From: Adiantum capillus-veneris
Taxonomy: Eukaryota > Streptophyta > Polypodiopsida > Polypodiales > Pteridaceae
Reading direction: 5' to 3'
Length of the DNA: 64,000 nucleotides
NCBI GenBank assembly: GCA_014529385.2
Contig: CM043946.1
Location: 18,232,077-18,296,076 of the forward strand
Made by a program: the position numbers and the translations under genes. The notes below the pieces were generated by a model that was not told the origin of the DNA, did not search any database, and saw only the letters and a list, made by a program, of their open reading frames with translations. Shown here in pieces: positions 40,961-51,904 of this stretch (positions are counted from its first letter, which is position 1; every line of letters starts with the position of its first letter).

Positions 40961-42703
40961 AGGGCCCTTGCCAAGCTGGAACCAGCTTCTTTGCTTTTTT
41001 CAAATATTTTGCCCGATAGAGTAGCACCAGTGTACCTTGCGTTATTTTCGGTTTTCTGAGGTGGCGATTATGCCACGCTTTGCGACGAAGCTCTGCTTGC
41101 AGAGCATGTGAAGCTAAACGGCGGCTTTCATCCAATAAGGTGAGACGGGATATAGAAGCAGATTCCATGCCCCAACTTGCACGCGGACTGCCCACTCTAG
41201 GGGATCCGGAGTTGAACTCAAATGGAGCTATGGCTTCCAAACCGAAAGCGAGTTGAAAAGGCGTGTTATTCGTTGTTGCTTTGAAAGATGTGCGGTATGC
41301 CCAAAGAGTGCCGTGCACAGCCTAAGCCCACGATGCAGGAGGGCGATGAGAACCTTGTTGGTGCTCTCGGCCTGCCCATTGGCTCTAGGGTAATAAGAGC
41401 ACGACTTGCGATGAAAAATCTTGTAATTGGCCAACAAAGTTGAGATCATGTCATTGACGAAATGACTACCCCTATCACTGGTGATCTCTAAGGGACATCC
41501 AAATCTGCATAAAATATTTTCATATAAAAATTTGGCTACTGTATTGCCAGTGCAATCTACTGTCGCCACTACCTCTGCCCACTTTGTTGCATAGTCTGTA
41601 GCCACTAGCAGATATTTGCGATTACCTGGTTGAGCCAGGGGATATATTGGATCCACAAAGTCCAAGCCCCATCTCTCAAAAGGTAGCCACGCCATCGAGA
41701 CCTGCAGAGGACGGTTGGATTGCTTACTTGGCTTCGGCCCACAGCGCTGGCACACATCACAAACCTTAGAATATGCTATTGCATCCTTAAAAACGTACGG
41801 CCACCATAGACTACTCTGTAGAATCTTCTGGGCGGTGATGTGACCAGGGTAATGGCCACCAGTGGGACCATTGTGGGCATCCTCCAGAATATGCTCCACC
41901 TCATGAGGCGAGACACAACGCTTCAGAACACCATCTGGTCCCGATTTGTAGAGCTGGCTCCCAATTAGAGTGAAAGGCCTGGATTTCAACAGCAATCTCC
42001 TCTTTTGCAGTGGAGATGCCTTCTCTGGGTACAGCCCAGTAGATAGAAAATGTAAGACCTCGCCGTACCATTCCGGTGTTGTATCGTTTTGAAAAAGACT
42101 ACTATCTGGAAAGTCATCCGCAATCCTGGTAGCTTCTTCACCTGTGTGAATGCGAGAGAGGTGGTCAGTCATTACATGATGCTTACCAGGACGGAGTACC
42201 ACTTCAAAATCAAACTCTTGGAATAGGAGGAGCCATCGCCGTACTCGACCTGCGACCTGTGGTTTATTAAGCAGATAGCGCAAGGCATGGTGATCAGTAA
42301 TAATTGTGAAGTGGACCCCTAGCAAATAGTGATGAAATTTTTGTAGAGCATACACTATAGCCAAACCTTCCCTCGCTGTGGTGCTATAGTTGCGCTTTGC
42401 TTTGGTCAAGCGACTTGCATAATGTACAGGTCGATCCAAGTTGAACTCTTTGCTAGGCTGAGTCAGCACAGCACCCACAGCCAGCAGACTGGTATCTGTA
42501 TGTACATGAAAAGGTAGGGCCCAATCCGGGGCAACTAGAATAGGCGCTTCAGTGAGGCGTTTTTTGAGGTATGCAAATGCTTCGGCCTCAAGTGTTGACC
42601 ACTCGAAGGGAACAGCAGCACTGGTGAACCGGGTCAATGGTTGAGCCACCTGTGCATACATACGTATAAACCTGCGATGATAGCCGGTGTGGCCCACAAA
42701 GCT
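40961..42703 (-). pseudogene. AT1 RNase H and integrase
   Basis: After a TAG at 42704 the frame continues HTGYHRRFIRMYAQVAQPL, RNase H (VHTDTSLLAVGAVLTQ, REGLAIVYALQKF, TDHHALRYLL), then the integrase zinc domain (GHYPGHITAQKIL, VCDVCQRCG) and core: WGLDFVDPIYPL, TSDRGSHF and NGQAESTNK (D-D-E). A frameshift near 41310 precedes HGTLWAYRTSFKATT and the C-terminal domain, which stops at VPAWQGPL (40961) at the T fragment. There is no second RNase H. The C-terminal 30-50 residues are lost. Confidence 0.85.
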
Positions 42704-43875
42704 CTAAACACCTTTGGGATTTATGGGAGGAGGTAACTTCAAGATGGCCACTATCTTCTCTGGGTCAGGTGCTAAACCTTGAGCAGACACCACATGGCCC
42801 AACAGTGTGCCCTCTGTGACCAAAAAATGACACTTGTTCGGATTGAGCTTCAAACGTGCCTCTCTGCACCTGAGGAAGACTGCAGAGAGCTGAGCAAGAT
42901 GCTCCTTTAGATTTTCTACAGGGGTCGAACATTGAGCACCCGAGAAGGTGGAAAAGTCGTCCATGAATATGCGAAGGTGATCAGTAAGCAGAGGACAAAA
43001 GATGAGATATACTATGCGATTGAAAGAAGGCGGTGCATTTTTAAGCCCAAAAGACATTCTAGTGTAGATGAAAATACCCCAGGGAGTCACAAAAGCTGTT
43101 TTGATTTGGTCGTCAGGATGTATTTCTAATTGATTGTAGCCGCTGAACTCGTCCATAAAACTATACAGTACATGGCCAGCGACATCTTCGAGGACTCTCT
43201 CAGTGAAAGGTGTCGGAAATCCATCCGGGATTGTGACCTTATTCAGAGCCCGGTAGTCGACGCAAACTCGAATTTTATTGGACTGCTTCTTTGGGGCAAT
43301 AACCATAGGGGACAACCATTCAGAGTGCTCTACTGGTACAATAATACTTGCTTCTTCCATTTTTTCCAACTCGATTTTGACTGCTTCTGCATACTTGGGA
43401 TTCAGTTTGTAAGCCCGTCCTTTGACCGGCTTAGCCCCCTCAACCAGAGGAATTGTGTGGACTCCTAGCTCTGCTGGGATTCCTTCCAAATCGTGGTAAG
43501 ACCAAGCAAACACATCCTTGAAAGAGCGCATGAAAGAGATTACCAGATTGAGTAGAGCGGGGTGATCCCATAACCAAGCGGCTAACAAGGTGGGCTGATG
43601 GTTGTCAAGGCCGCCTAGGTTGACCTCTCTGACTGGGTCAGGCGGTGCCGTGGGTGAGGCTGCGTCAGGGAGAGAAGACCGTGCCGCCTCTGTGAGCTTC
43701 TGGACATTATGAGCTGGCGTCTGATCAATGTTGAAATTAGCATACTCTTCTTGCAACCATCCTGATGGAAGCTCTGCGAATGGTAAATCCTCAGATACCT
43801 CAAAGTGCTCCGGCATGGGTGGAGAGTCAGATGGAGTAGAGGCTAAGGAAGGAGCTGGGGTGTTGAAACCGGCCT
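42704..43875 (-). pseudogene. AT1 reverse transcriptase
   Basis: RT motifs in order: VPVEHSEWLSPMVIAPKK, RVCVDYRALNKVTIPDGFP, LYSFMDEFSGYNQLEIHPDD, MSFGLKNAPPSFNRIV, LRIFMDDFSTFSG and LLGHVVSAQG. The catalytic FMDD is intact. The frame is open from about 43917 and no start codon is needed if the polyprotein continues from protease by splicing or frameshift. It ends with a TAG that looks like a point mutation, since RNase H follows in the same frame. Confidence 0.85.
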
Positions 43876-44990
43876 GTTCAATCCAAAAAGGGCGGTAGAC
43901 TTTACTTTAAACCTTGATTTAGCTTTCACCCATTATTAGTTGCCTATTTTACCTGTACTTTCAAGACACAACAAAGGGGAGAGGGATACAGGCTGCTAGA
44001 TTGCACCTGTATGAGTAGACCGACACCAGATTGGCCCCTAACTTAGCGTGCCGGTCGCATCCTTAGCAAGTCCTCGAGCTCCCGCACCTGTAGGGCTACT
44101 TGCCCTTTGAATCAGACGAGATTTCTGGCGTGAAACCTCTCCGAATTCACCTGTACCTGCGGGGGGATTAGCCGCTAGCTAATCCAGTACCTGTGCAAGA
44201 GGCTCTTGCCTCGGCAATCGCGCATGAACCCACACAACTGTACATTGGTCAAATGAAGAGCCCACTAGTGGGGCATAACATACTGCCAAAGGGGGGAGAG
44301 AGGGCAGTGCGTAGCGTGTAGGGCATCACTCCTGGCACCGCACTGTGCATAAGTGGGAAAGCAAGCACTCCATAGCTCTTAACCTGTGACAAAACTGAAA
44401 ATGAGCCTCTCCCAGCTTAAAAATCAGTGCCCATTTTTGCATGAGGAAAGTGCACCAGAATGTGCCACTTGGCATATTTATAAGCATTTTCCCGTTTCGG
44501 GGTTGCCGCCTAAAAATCTCCCAACCGGTCGCCCAGTTGACTTCACGGCAGAGTAAGAAAAGTTTTCCTTGTCATTCCTGAGGTAATGACGCAAACACAT
44601 TTTCAGGTCCCAAAATAGCAGTTCCCTAAATTTTAGGAGATGCTGCCATTGTATCTTTCTAGGTCATCCGATCCTCTTTGTACACTGCGGCCACATCCAG
44701 AACTGAAATGTAGCCTCTGTAGCAAAGGATTCCACTTTGGCTAACCATAGTCTTTGTCCAACCTTAGTGCTCTCTTGCCCTCAGGCCTGGACTCCCTCTG
44801 GATAGTTCCATACTAGCTATGCAATGCAGGGCAGTTAGATTTCCCGAGGGGTGTTTCCAAAAAGTGAAAGTAAATAGATAATAAGAAAGAAATCAACAAA
44901 AAGGATAGATAGTAGTCACACGCTGGTGACAGGTGTTGGCCAACTCTTGCAAGGGAGACTTTTTCCCCCTTCTATGGTGCGTTATAGGCT
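43876..44990 (-). other. Possible intron between AT1 protease and RT
   Basis: About 1.1 kb without RT or protease motifs separates two parts that are normally contiguous. On the minus strand the protease frame ends at CTGGGTGAGCC, where GTGAGC makes a good 5' splice site overlapping the TGA stop. RT begins after CCCTTTTTGGATTGAACAG, an acceptable 3' splice site. Introns at this place are known in Ogre elements of the Tat lineage. An alternative is an inserted, unrecognised element. Confidence 0.35.
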
Positions 44991-45739
44991 CACCCAGCCC
45001 GACAGTTTCCACCAAGGGACCCTCTGAAGCCAGAGACCGGTCCACTTGGTTCTGGCGCACTTGGCTGACTGGGGTTACTGGCTTCAGGTGTAGGATCAAG
45101 AGGAGAGAGTGAATCCTTTGGCAAAGGTTGAAGAGAGACTACATAGCATGGCATCGAAGAGGTAGCTTCTAACCACTGCAGTAAGTCTTCATCGGACCCA
45201 TTAGGAGGGACCAGCTGCTCCAAGTCAGGGTTGGACTCTACTGACAAAGAGCTATGGTGAACGACCGGATCCATACCTCCTTCGAGACGAATTTGTTGCA
45301 TTGGATAGCCAGGAGTATGTATCCACATGGCATTGTTTCCCCAGTCGTGAAGTGCTTTCGTATGTCGCAACCATGGCCTACCAATCAACAAGGGATAACC
45401 TCCCTCTACCTGGGGAAGATTAACTACCACAAAATCCAAGTTAAAAGTGAAATCTTGTACCCTCAGAGGCACCTTGTCGACTATGCCCACTGGGCAGACT
45501 GTTCTCTGATCGGCCAATGTAACAGTGAAAGGAGCAGGTCGGGTAGGCTTTAGACCTAAGGCCATCATAGTGAATTCGGGCATCAAATTGATTCCAGATC
45601 CACCATCAACGATGACGCCGGATAGCTGGTGCCCAAGAATAGATACATTGAGACAAGGACTTTTATAATCGGTGAGGGGAGCAGTTGGATAGGAAATCAA
45701 ATAAGACTCTTGAGGGCTGTACAGGGAGGTGCCCGCCAC
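44990..45739 (-). CDS. AT1 protease region
   Basis: 249 codons. Retropepsin core with LSGVIVDGGSGINLMPEFTM (D-G-G active site, about residue 45) and YPLLIGRPWLRHTKALHDWG, then an acidic, proline- and serine-rich tail. It is open throughout and ends at a TGA that overlaps a possible 5' splice site. The upstream gag frame (45663-46649) overlaps it with a +1 offset, so a frameshift mutation or programmed shift joins them. Confidence 0.75.
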   Translation of the reverse strand: MAGTSLYSPQESYLISYPTAPLTDYKSPCLNVSILGHQLSGVIVDGGSGINLMPEFTMMALGLKPTRPAPFTVTLADQRTVCPVGIVDKVPLRVQDFTFNLDFVVVNLPQVEGGYPLLIGRPWLRHTKALHDWGNNAMWIHTPGYPMQQIRLEGGMDPVVHHSSLSVESNPDLEQLVPPNGSDEDLLQWLEATSSMPCYVVSLQPLPKDSLSPLDPTPEASNPSQPSAPEPSGPVSGFRGSLGGNCRAG

Positions 45740-46649
45740 TAGGCCGAGCCCTTAAGTACAGAGATTGAATGTCTGACAGGGTGTCACTTCTAAGTGTTGC
45801 GTCGAGCCTTAGCATGTCGTATAGTGACACTTGCTGAAAAGTATTTTTCAAGGTAGCTTCTGCTGTGGGCTTGTCGCCTTCGAACTGGGCTCCCTTTGGG
45901 ACCTTAATCTGTTCCAAGTCAGCCACTGCTTCCAAGAAGGCTCCATCAATGTCAGATAACAGGGAAGTTGGTTTGCTCTGAGCAATTTTGAAGGACTCGT
46001 CCTTTGGGTCAGGTAGACCAGATTGAGGAAGTGGGAACTGGCGAGGTGGACCTGTGGGTAGACTGAGACCAAGAGCTGCTCTTTGTGCCCGAGTAAGGAC
46101 ACCAGCAGGCTCCTCCACTTGCAGTGGCTTAACCACATAAGTAGCAAGTGATGGTTGAGGCACGGTGTTCACAGTAATCAAATTTATCTTCGGGAAGGTG
46201 AAATCTTGCTGGTTCTGAGTCGAGCCTGAAGATGTGGATGCCCTTTGCGTGGGACAATCCTCATTGTAGTGATCCTTCGAATCAGGGCAATGACGACAAG
46301 GAGGGGACCCCTCAAGTAAAGGACACTTGCTCTGATAATGCCCATATTCTCCGCATCTGTAGCAGAGTATGGGCCGATTGGAAGGACGAAACGGGAGATG
46401 AGGTGGTTGCTGCATGGAGTTGGAGGCTGAAGTGCAGAAGCTCTGAGGGGTTGAGGTGGCATTAGCATTATAAAAACTTTGAGTCGGGAAAGTACTTGAC
46501 ATACCTTGGACAGTAGGGGTATTGAGCAAACGTGGCATGTAGTTGGGATGGCCGTAGTGGGAAACCATGTTGGATGCTGGTGCTAACCCCTGTTGGAGAG
46601 TAGGACCAAGACTTGCTGTATTTTGTGCAATCCCTTTATATAGTAGCAA
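45663..46649 (-). pseudogene. AT1 gag C-terminal part, knuckles 3 and 4
   Basis: 328 codons with CYRCGEYGHYQSKC and, shortly after, CRHCPDSKDHYNEDC, then a linker with TRAQRAALGLSLP-type sequence and SLYDMLRLDATLRSDT. The upstream frame reaches 46583 in another phase, so a shift lies between about 46583 and 46649. Confidence 0.7.
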
Positions 46650-47122
46650 TCCTTATCTTCATGACCCGATTTTTCGCAGAAGTGACAATAGGAGCGAAGG
46701 GGACAGTCCTGTGGAGGGTGTCCTGGAGAGCGGCATGAACTACACCATACCATAACCTTAGTCTCCATAACCTTAGTCTCCTGCTGAGACCTGAGCTCTT
46801 CTAACTCTCTTTTAAGTTGATCATAAGCCTCTTGATGTGGAGGCTTCTCCTGTCTGAGAGAGAAGGATCTCTCTTCTTGAAGGGCCTGCTGTAACTTTAG
46901 GGCTTCCAGTTCCCTTCGTAAAGAAGTCAAGGGGTCTGATGGACTGTCCACGAGTACAGGGGCAGTATCTAACTGAGGAGAGTCAGTGAACTGCCTTCTT
47001 GCTCCCTCTATTCTAGTAGCAGTAGCAACAAAGTCCTCCAGACTGGCTTCGGGACGGAGACTTTCTCTGAGCTTTTGTTGAGAAGTCTTAGGTAGAGCCT
47101 TCTCTACCCACTTCTTCACCAT
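46583..47122 (-). pseudogene. AT1 gag middle part, knuckles 1 and 2
   Basis: 179 codons. A coiled-coil-like stretch (LRRELEALKLQQALQEE, LKRELEELRSQQE) is followed by CSSCRSPGHPPQDC and CHFCEKSGHEDKDC. It is in the same frame as 47291-47761, separated by in-frame stops at about 47144 and 47291. Confidence 0.75.
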
Positions 47123-47761
47123 GAATTCCCCTGGTTGTTAAGGCAGCTTAGCGACCAGGGACTTTGTTCTGGTCATGAGCTCTGCAAATGTCTCCTTGGG
47201 CTGGAGCAACGGGTTGGCCAACTCATCTAGAATCTGCTCTTGATAATCCCCTGGTCGGAAAGCTTCACAGAACTGCTGTCTTAACATGGTCTAAGTAGTA
47301 AAGTGGTTTTCAGCAAACTGACTGTACCATTTATCTGCAAGACCATCCAAGGTGGACGGAAAGAGGACCAGGTATGCGTCTTCTCTGTTGAGGTCACGAC
47401 CTCTACAAAGAGAGACAAACCTCCGAGCATGGTCGTCTGCATCTTCTGTGGAGAGACCTTTAAAGGTAGGGAACTTGATGTTCACCTTTGCCAGAACACT
47501 TGTGAGCTCCTCCATGGCCTCTTGCTCCTGAGTTTGTTGCTCACTAGCTTGTTGAAACAAAATGGGGGAGAGCCTTACCGGAGAAGGTGACCTGGAGGAT
47601 GTAGAACCGGTCGAAGGAATGGAGGTAGCCGTATGAGTAGGTATGGGTGATGGGGTTAATATGCTTCTACTGGGCACCAAGGGTTGACGCCGTCTGTGGT
47701 AGTACTTCAGAGGACTCAGTAGTGCTCTTTGACGCTCCAATGACCTCCTTGTATGTGTCAT
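47123..47761 (-). pseudogene. AT1 gag N-terminal core
   Basis: Starts MTHTRRSLERQR. The retrotransposon gag domain shows VNIKFPTFKGLSTEDADDHA, LFPSTLDGLADKWYSQFAEN and, after a TAG, QFCEAFRPGDYQEQILDELA. Two in-frame stops and no shift suggest recent decay by point mutation. Confidence 0.8.
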
Positions 47762-48128
47762 GCAGTAACCGCCAACCCCACCAAGCTTTGGGCAAGAAGA
47801 CCTTCACTTGGGCAAGACAACCTTCACTTGGCTGAACATTGGTCTAGACTCTACTAGACCAGGGCGAGTGACTAGACCACCTGGCCTGGACCAGGACGAG
47901 GAAGGACTAGACCAGGGACGAGAAGGACTAGACTAGGACGAGGACTGGGTGGACCAGGGTGAGAGAGGACCAGACCAACAAGGCGAGAGACAAGACCAGC
48001 TAGATTAAGGTGTCAAGGGTGAAACTGGACCGGACCAACAGGCTGCACAGGCGAAGCGAAGAAACCAGCTACTCAACAGAGTGAGACTTCAGTTGAGGTC
48101 CCACCGTGATCGCCAAAATGGGAGCACT
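47762..48128 (-). other. AT1 5' leader with probable primer-binding site
   Basis: The minus strand after the LTR reads CCCATTTTGGCGATCACGG; TGGCGATCACGGTGGG may be the primer-binding site, unlike the tRNA-Met type of the other elements. The rest has direct repeats of CAAGACAACCTTCACTTGG-type and GGACGAG/GACTAGACCAGG units (47790-48010). Confidence 0.5.
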
Positions 48129-48400
48129 TGTAGCGCGGATAATGTGTCGTGCTCTCTACAGTGTGGGTGCCCCTCAGTGCAATGTGCGTGACAATCTCAC
48201 TCAAACAAATGGAAACTCTCTCAAATAGAATGAAACACAGAAACAATGGATAACAACAGAGACACAACAGTGGACCAGAACATGTGGACTCGACTAGCTC
48301 AAAGAACCATGTACAGACTCTGGCATGGCAGCACACTCAGCTCTAGCCCAGGACTCACAGGTACAAAATGGGGGTGTCGAGGCTCAGATGTGCAGGGATG
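48129..48400 (-). repeat. AT1 5' LTR
   Basis: 272-bp partner of 30757-31029, bounded by the TSD GTCAT at 48401-48405. Confidence 0.8.
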
Positions 48401-48777
48401 GTCATGATCTCATCGGTGGGGTAGGTCAAACTGCCAGAGTGAATGGTAAAACCCCGTTTCGCATGACTCATCAACTCCTGAATGGAAGCTGACTGTTGTT
48501 CCAAGCAGTGATCTCGGATCTCTGTAGGTAGACCCAAGGTAAACCGCTCAATCTATTCCTTGAACGAGATCTTCTTAAATGAAGAGGTGGGTAGAAAAGA
48601 GCTCCAAAATCTCTCGCAATAAGCGTCCACTATATCCTTCTTGGTCATCCGAAGATGGTTCCAAGCAGTTCGTATATCACGTTCATACTCTCGAGTTAGC
48701 CAAGACGAAATAAAAAGCCTCTTGAATTTCAACCATTTACTGGCACAGTCTTGTTTAATAGAAGCGTGGACCACCAA
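48401..48777 (-). pseudogene. CV1 gag, middle part
   Basis: Frames 48553-48777 and 48401-48537 encode ASKWLKFKRLFISSWLTREY, NHLRMTKKDIVDAYCERFW and LGLPTEIRDHCLEQQ-type gag sequence up to YPTDEIM, where AT1 entered. A TAG/frameshift separates the two. It continues at 30756. Confidence 0.7.
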
Positions 48778-49471
48778 GTTCGAGCATTCCCCTTAAAGTA
48801 AGAGACAACTCTCCGAATCTTAGAGTAACGCCCTCCCGCGAAAGCGATGTCAAACTGCTGTACAAAAGACAAAGCCTTCGAAGCATCTCTATAACCAGAA
48901 AAAGTGTCAATTTAATTGACTGTCCACCTTCCTTAAACTCTTGGACTTTCTTGCTTTTGTCTTCCAGAAAGTCATACTGGTTGGCTTTGTAAAAATTTTT
49001 CTTCGTTGCATAAAAGTTGCTATCATCAGAGTCCGAACTGTCTGTAGGCGAGTCCTCTGTAAAACTGTCAATCACGGGGCGAAATTTAGACTTCTTTGCC
49101 TTTTTCTTGCCCTTTCCTAAGCGTTGCTTTTTGCTTCGCTTTTTGCCTTTTCTGTCTTCTTCGCTCGAGTCAGATGAGCTAGAATAACTGTCAGAAGTAG
49201 AAGAAGAAGAAGAAGAATTGGGTACTCCTTCAAATCGAACACGTTTCTTCTTCTTTCTTGCCTTTTCAAATGTAGACTGACGACCCAAATAACCCCGGAA
49301 GTCCGTGCCTTTCTTCTGCTTTTTGTCGTGCTTTTTAGCTTTGTTTTGCGCGTCAAAAAGCTGAGCAATTCGTGCATCAACCACCTCTTCTAATTCTTTC
49401 TCTGTATACTTCTTGGGAGTAGGAGGTTTCTTGAGAGTGGGTTTTGGGGTGGTTTTGTGGTTTTCTGCCAC
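48755..49471 (-). pseudogene. CV1 gag N-terminal half with Lys/Ser-rich region
   Basis: 238 codons: basic helix KKYTEKELEEVVDARIAQLF, a run of serines with acidic residues, KKRSKKQRLGKGKKKAKKSK (nuclear-signal-like), then YKANQYDFLEDKSKKVQEFK leading into the gag core. After a shift near 48910 another frame reads FVQQFDIAFAGG and GNARTWWSTL, the conserved gag core. Confidence 0.7.
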
Positions 49472-49701
49472 TGTGTGTGCACCTCCTCGAAAGAAGTCTT
49501 GCTCATATATTTTGCCAATTTCGGGTCCTTGGCAAAATTAAGCATCATCTTTGTTGCATCGCCGATCAATTGTTGACGCTCCATCTCTTGATGCTCCGCC
49601 TGAGTAGGCTGAGGCGGGCCATACTCGCGTGAATCTTCGTTGTGATCCCTTCCCGCATCTCCAGATGCAGAGAGAGTCGACTGATATTTGCCTAAAGCCA
49701 T
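49390..49701 (-). pseudogene. CV1 gag start
   Basis: Begins MALGKYQSTLSASGDAGRD 55 bp after the primer-binding site, with context CTATGGC. It is glutamine/methionine-rich (MERQQLIGDATKMMLNFAK) and shifts frame near 49450 into 48755-49471. Confidence 0.65.
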
Positions 49702-49755
49702 AGGTGCCGCGGAAAAAAAAAGGGATCGGATTTCCCGTAGAAGAGAAATCGGCCG

Positions 49756-49767
49756 TGCTCTGATACC
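49756..49767 (-). other. CV1 primer-binding site
   Basis: The minus strand reads TGGTATCAGAGC one base from the CV1 5' LTR. Confidence 0.85.
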
Positions 49768-49768
49768 A

Positions 49769-51093
49769 CTGTAACAGACTTGGACACTTCAAGTCGAGAA
49801 TCTACAACGACAACACAAATAATTACTTCAAACAATTCACAGTTCACAATTGATTCGACACTGGCCCGCCGCCGGAGTTCCGTGCCTAGAGATATTGGCC
49901 CCAAAGACTGGCGCCCCTTTCGGTATTTCTTTTTGTATTAATGTGTGTTCAAAGTACAAGAGTGCAGGCAGGCGCTCACACTTAGACTCTGTGTCCAGAT
50001 GCTCTGAGTTACGAGGCCCTGCCTGCATATTTAAAGATTACAAGGGATGCTAAAAGCAAAGCCCAAAAGCTGGAAATCAATAGCTTTCAATAATAAAGCA
50101 AAAACCCTTCAATAGTAAAGCAAGAGAGGATTCTCTCTCTCTCTGAACCTCTTGTGTGGAAATAAAGCAAAAAGGTTCTCTCACTTTCTCTCACTGCAAT
50201 TGCGTAGCCAAAAAGCATAATTTCCGTACGCTCAGCCCCGTCAGCATTGTTGCAATTCACGCCGCAAATCACGGAAAAACCGTACATTGCCACGTCAGCA
50301 TTTTGCCCGAATTTCTGCAGCAGCCGGATGTTCTGCCAGGGCTGTCCATGCCAAAGGGTGTTTGTATGTGTGTACGCCACGTCACCAGTTTGTGACAGAG
50401 ACTTGCGGCAAGAATCTGCAAGTGGATCGGGTCGGATTTGATGAGGTTAAAGGCTGAAATTTACTAACGCTGGCAGATCTGGGCCTGAAATAACCAAAAC
50501 ACTGGCTATGGCTGCTGAAAACTGAAAACGCCAGGTTGATCTGGGTCGTGACGGGTGTACTAGCGAGACTCTGCAACTGCTGCAAGGAATCTCGCAAGGC
50601 TAGGTGCTGAAACTGAAAACGCTGAATCTGGTGGCTGAAAACGCTGGCTCTGATGCTGAAAACGCTGGTTGAACTGCGGGAGGCCTGCTGCTTGGTGCAT
50701 TGTGCTCCTGCTTCTCTGCTTCTTCTCATGCACCAGAGGGCCGCCTTTATACCACTTTTGAAGTGGGTCGAGCAGCCAGCCTTCAAGCTCCACGATTTGC
50801 CTTTTAATTTATTAAGTGAAAGTCACTTATAAAATAAGTGCTAAGAGGTGGTTCCTATGCAGCTACAGAAACTGGTTCATGCGGGTGATCATGCTCATGC
50901 TGTGGGTATCAGGTGGTAATGCTCATTTTTAAGGTTGTGCAATCAGAGGGTATGTAGCTAATCTAAGTGCCTGCACATGCACGGCCTGCGCACAGGCTCA
51001 CAAAGGGTGCCAGGCTTAGTCCTAAGCTAATGACTTATGCTAGACTGTAGCAGAAGCATGTCCATGTAGCGCAAGTGAAATACGCACGTGACA
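49769..51093 (-). repeat. CV1 5' LTR (1325 bp)
   Basis: TGTAACAGACTTGG to GCACGTGACA on the plus strand. It shares blocks with both T (GGCGCCCCTTTCGGTATTTC at the same relative place) and K (AAAACGCT motifs, GATCATGCT, terminal CACGTGACA) LTRs, which suggests that the three families are related and that CV1-like elements may be the source of enzymes for K and T. Confidence 0.8.
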
Positions 51094-51820
51094 ATGGGTA
51101 TTGGAAACGTGTTCTTGATCGTGATTTTGTTGAGAGCTCTATAGTCAATGCACATTCTTCAAAATCCATCTTTTTCCAATACCAACAACATTGGCGAACA
51201 ATAAGGTGATGTACAGGACTGAATTAGACCCTTGAGAAGCTTTCTTTCACTTGATTCATAATTTCCTCATTCTGGTCTCCGCTAACTTAGGAAGATGGCT
51301 GGTTCAGTGGGGTGCTGCATGGAATCAAATCAATCATGTGATCTTCAAGTCGCTAAGGAGGTAACTCTCCCAGTAAGCCTTTAGAGAAGCAATCAGCTTG
51401 AGCTTGCAGAAAATCTTGTTGTTTCTTCTCAAGATTGGACAAATTTGACGTTTTATTGCCATTTAACTCATTCAAATAGATCAAGTAAACAAATAGACTT
51501 GATTTTGAAATGGCCAAATCCGATACAAGTGGGACAGACTTAATTATATATCAAGTAGTATATCTGTACCCATTTCATTCTTCAACGTTTCTTTCCTAGC
51601 CCCTGTAGTCAACCATAACACCGTTCTTATGGTACCAAGGAAGTCCCAAAAGGACGTCACATCCTTCCACAGGCATGATGTAGAAGTCCTCGTGTCCTAC
51701 ATACCCTTGACAATGCAACCGAAGTTTGCCTATGATAGTGTAATGGCAACATCCCATCCTAGTGCCGCTCGAATTGCCTCTGTCACAAATGGGAGCGCAT
51801 AACAATATAGAATATACTTG
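51094..51820 (-). pseudogene. CV2: second chromovirus relic (RT start and protease)
   Basis: Parallel to CV1 29610-30250. Near 51600-51800 the frame gives KLRLHCQGYVGHEDFYIMPV and CDVLLGLPWYHKNGV, the protease end. Nearer 51094 are RT pieces with many stops. CV1 appears to have inserted into the RT of this copy. Confidence 0.7.
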
Positions 51821-51904
51821 GATAAATAGAATTTATCACTTAATACTAAGCCAGTTGATGTAGAGAGATATAGAGACAAAGAGCGAGAAAATCAACACAG
51901 TATT
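51821..51904. other. Short AT-rich junction
   Basis: No gene or repeat recognised between the chromovirus relic and the following LTR. Confidence 0.4.

Larger units (their letters stand above)
30757..48400 (-). mobile_element. AT1: Athila-like gypsy element with nested TAT1
   Basis: 273-bp and 272-bp direct repeats (30757-31029 and 48129-48400) flank the block and the TSD GTCAT lies at 30752-30756 and 48401-48405. Removing the block restores the CV1 gag frame. Genes run leftwards: gag (45740-47761), protease (44990-45739), RT (42704-43816) and RNase H/integrase (40961-42697). After integrase, a T LTR fragment, TAT1, 2 kb of non-coding DNA and a 678-codon ORF come before the 3' LTR. The RT FMDDF box and single RNase H fit the Athila side of the Athila/Tat branch; the short LTR is unusual for it. 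Confidence 0.75.
4033..51093 (-). mobile_element. CV1: old chromovirus (Ty3/gypsy), dismembered by nested insertions
   Basis: Pieces of one minus-strand element can be followed from the 5' LTR (49769-51093) through gag (48405-49701), gag/protease (29884-30756), RT (29321-29883), RT/RNase H (10432-11272), integrase zinc domain (10146-10353), integrase core and chromodomain (4321-4866). Interruptions are AT1, the K block and LINE1. AT1 and LINE1 have matching TSDs that restore the host sequence, so those joins are firm. The join across the K block has no TSD but the RT sequence continues almost without a gap. The 3' LTR is not recognised and may lie outside the window. Confidence 0.7.
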
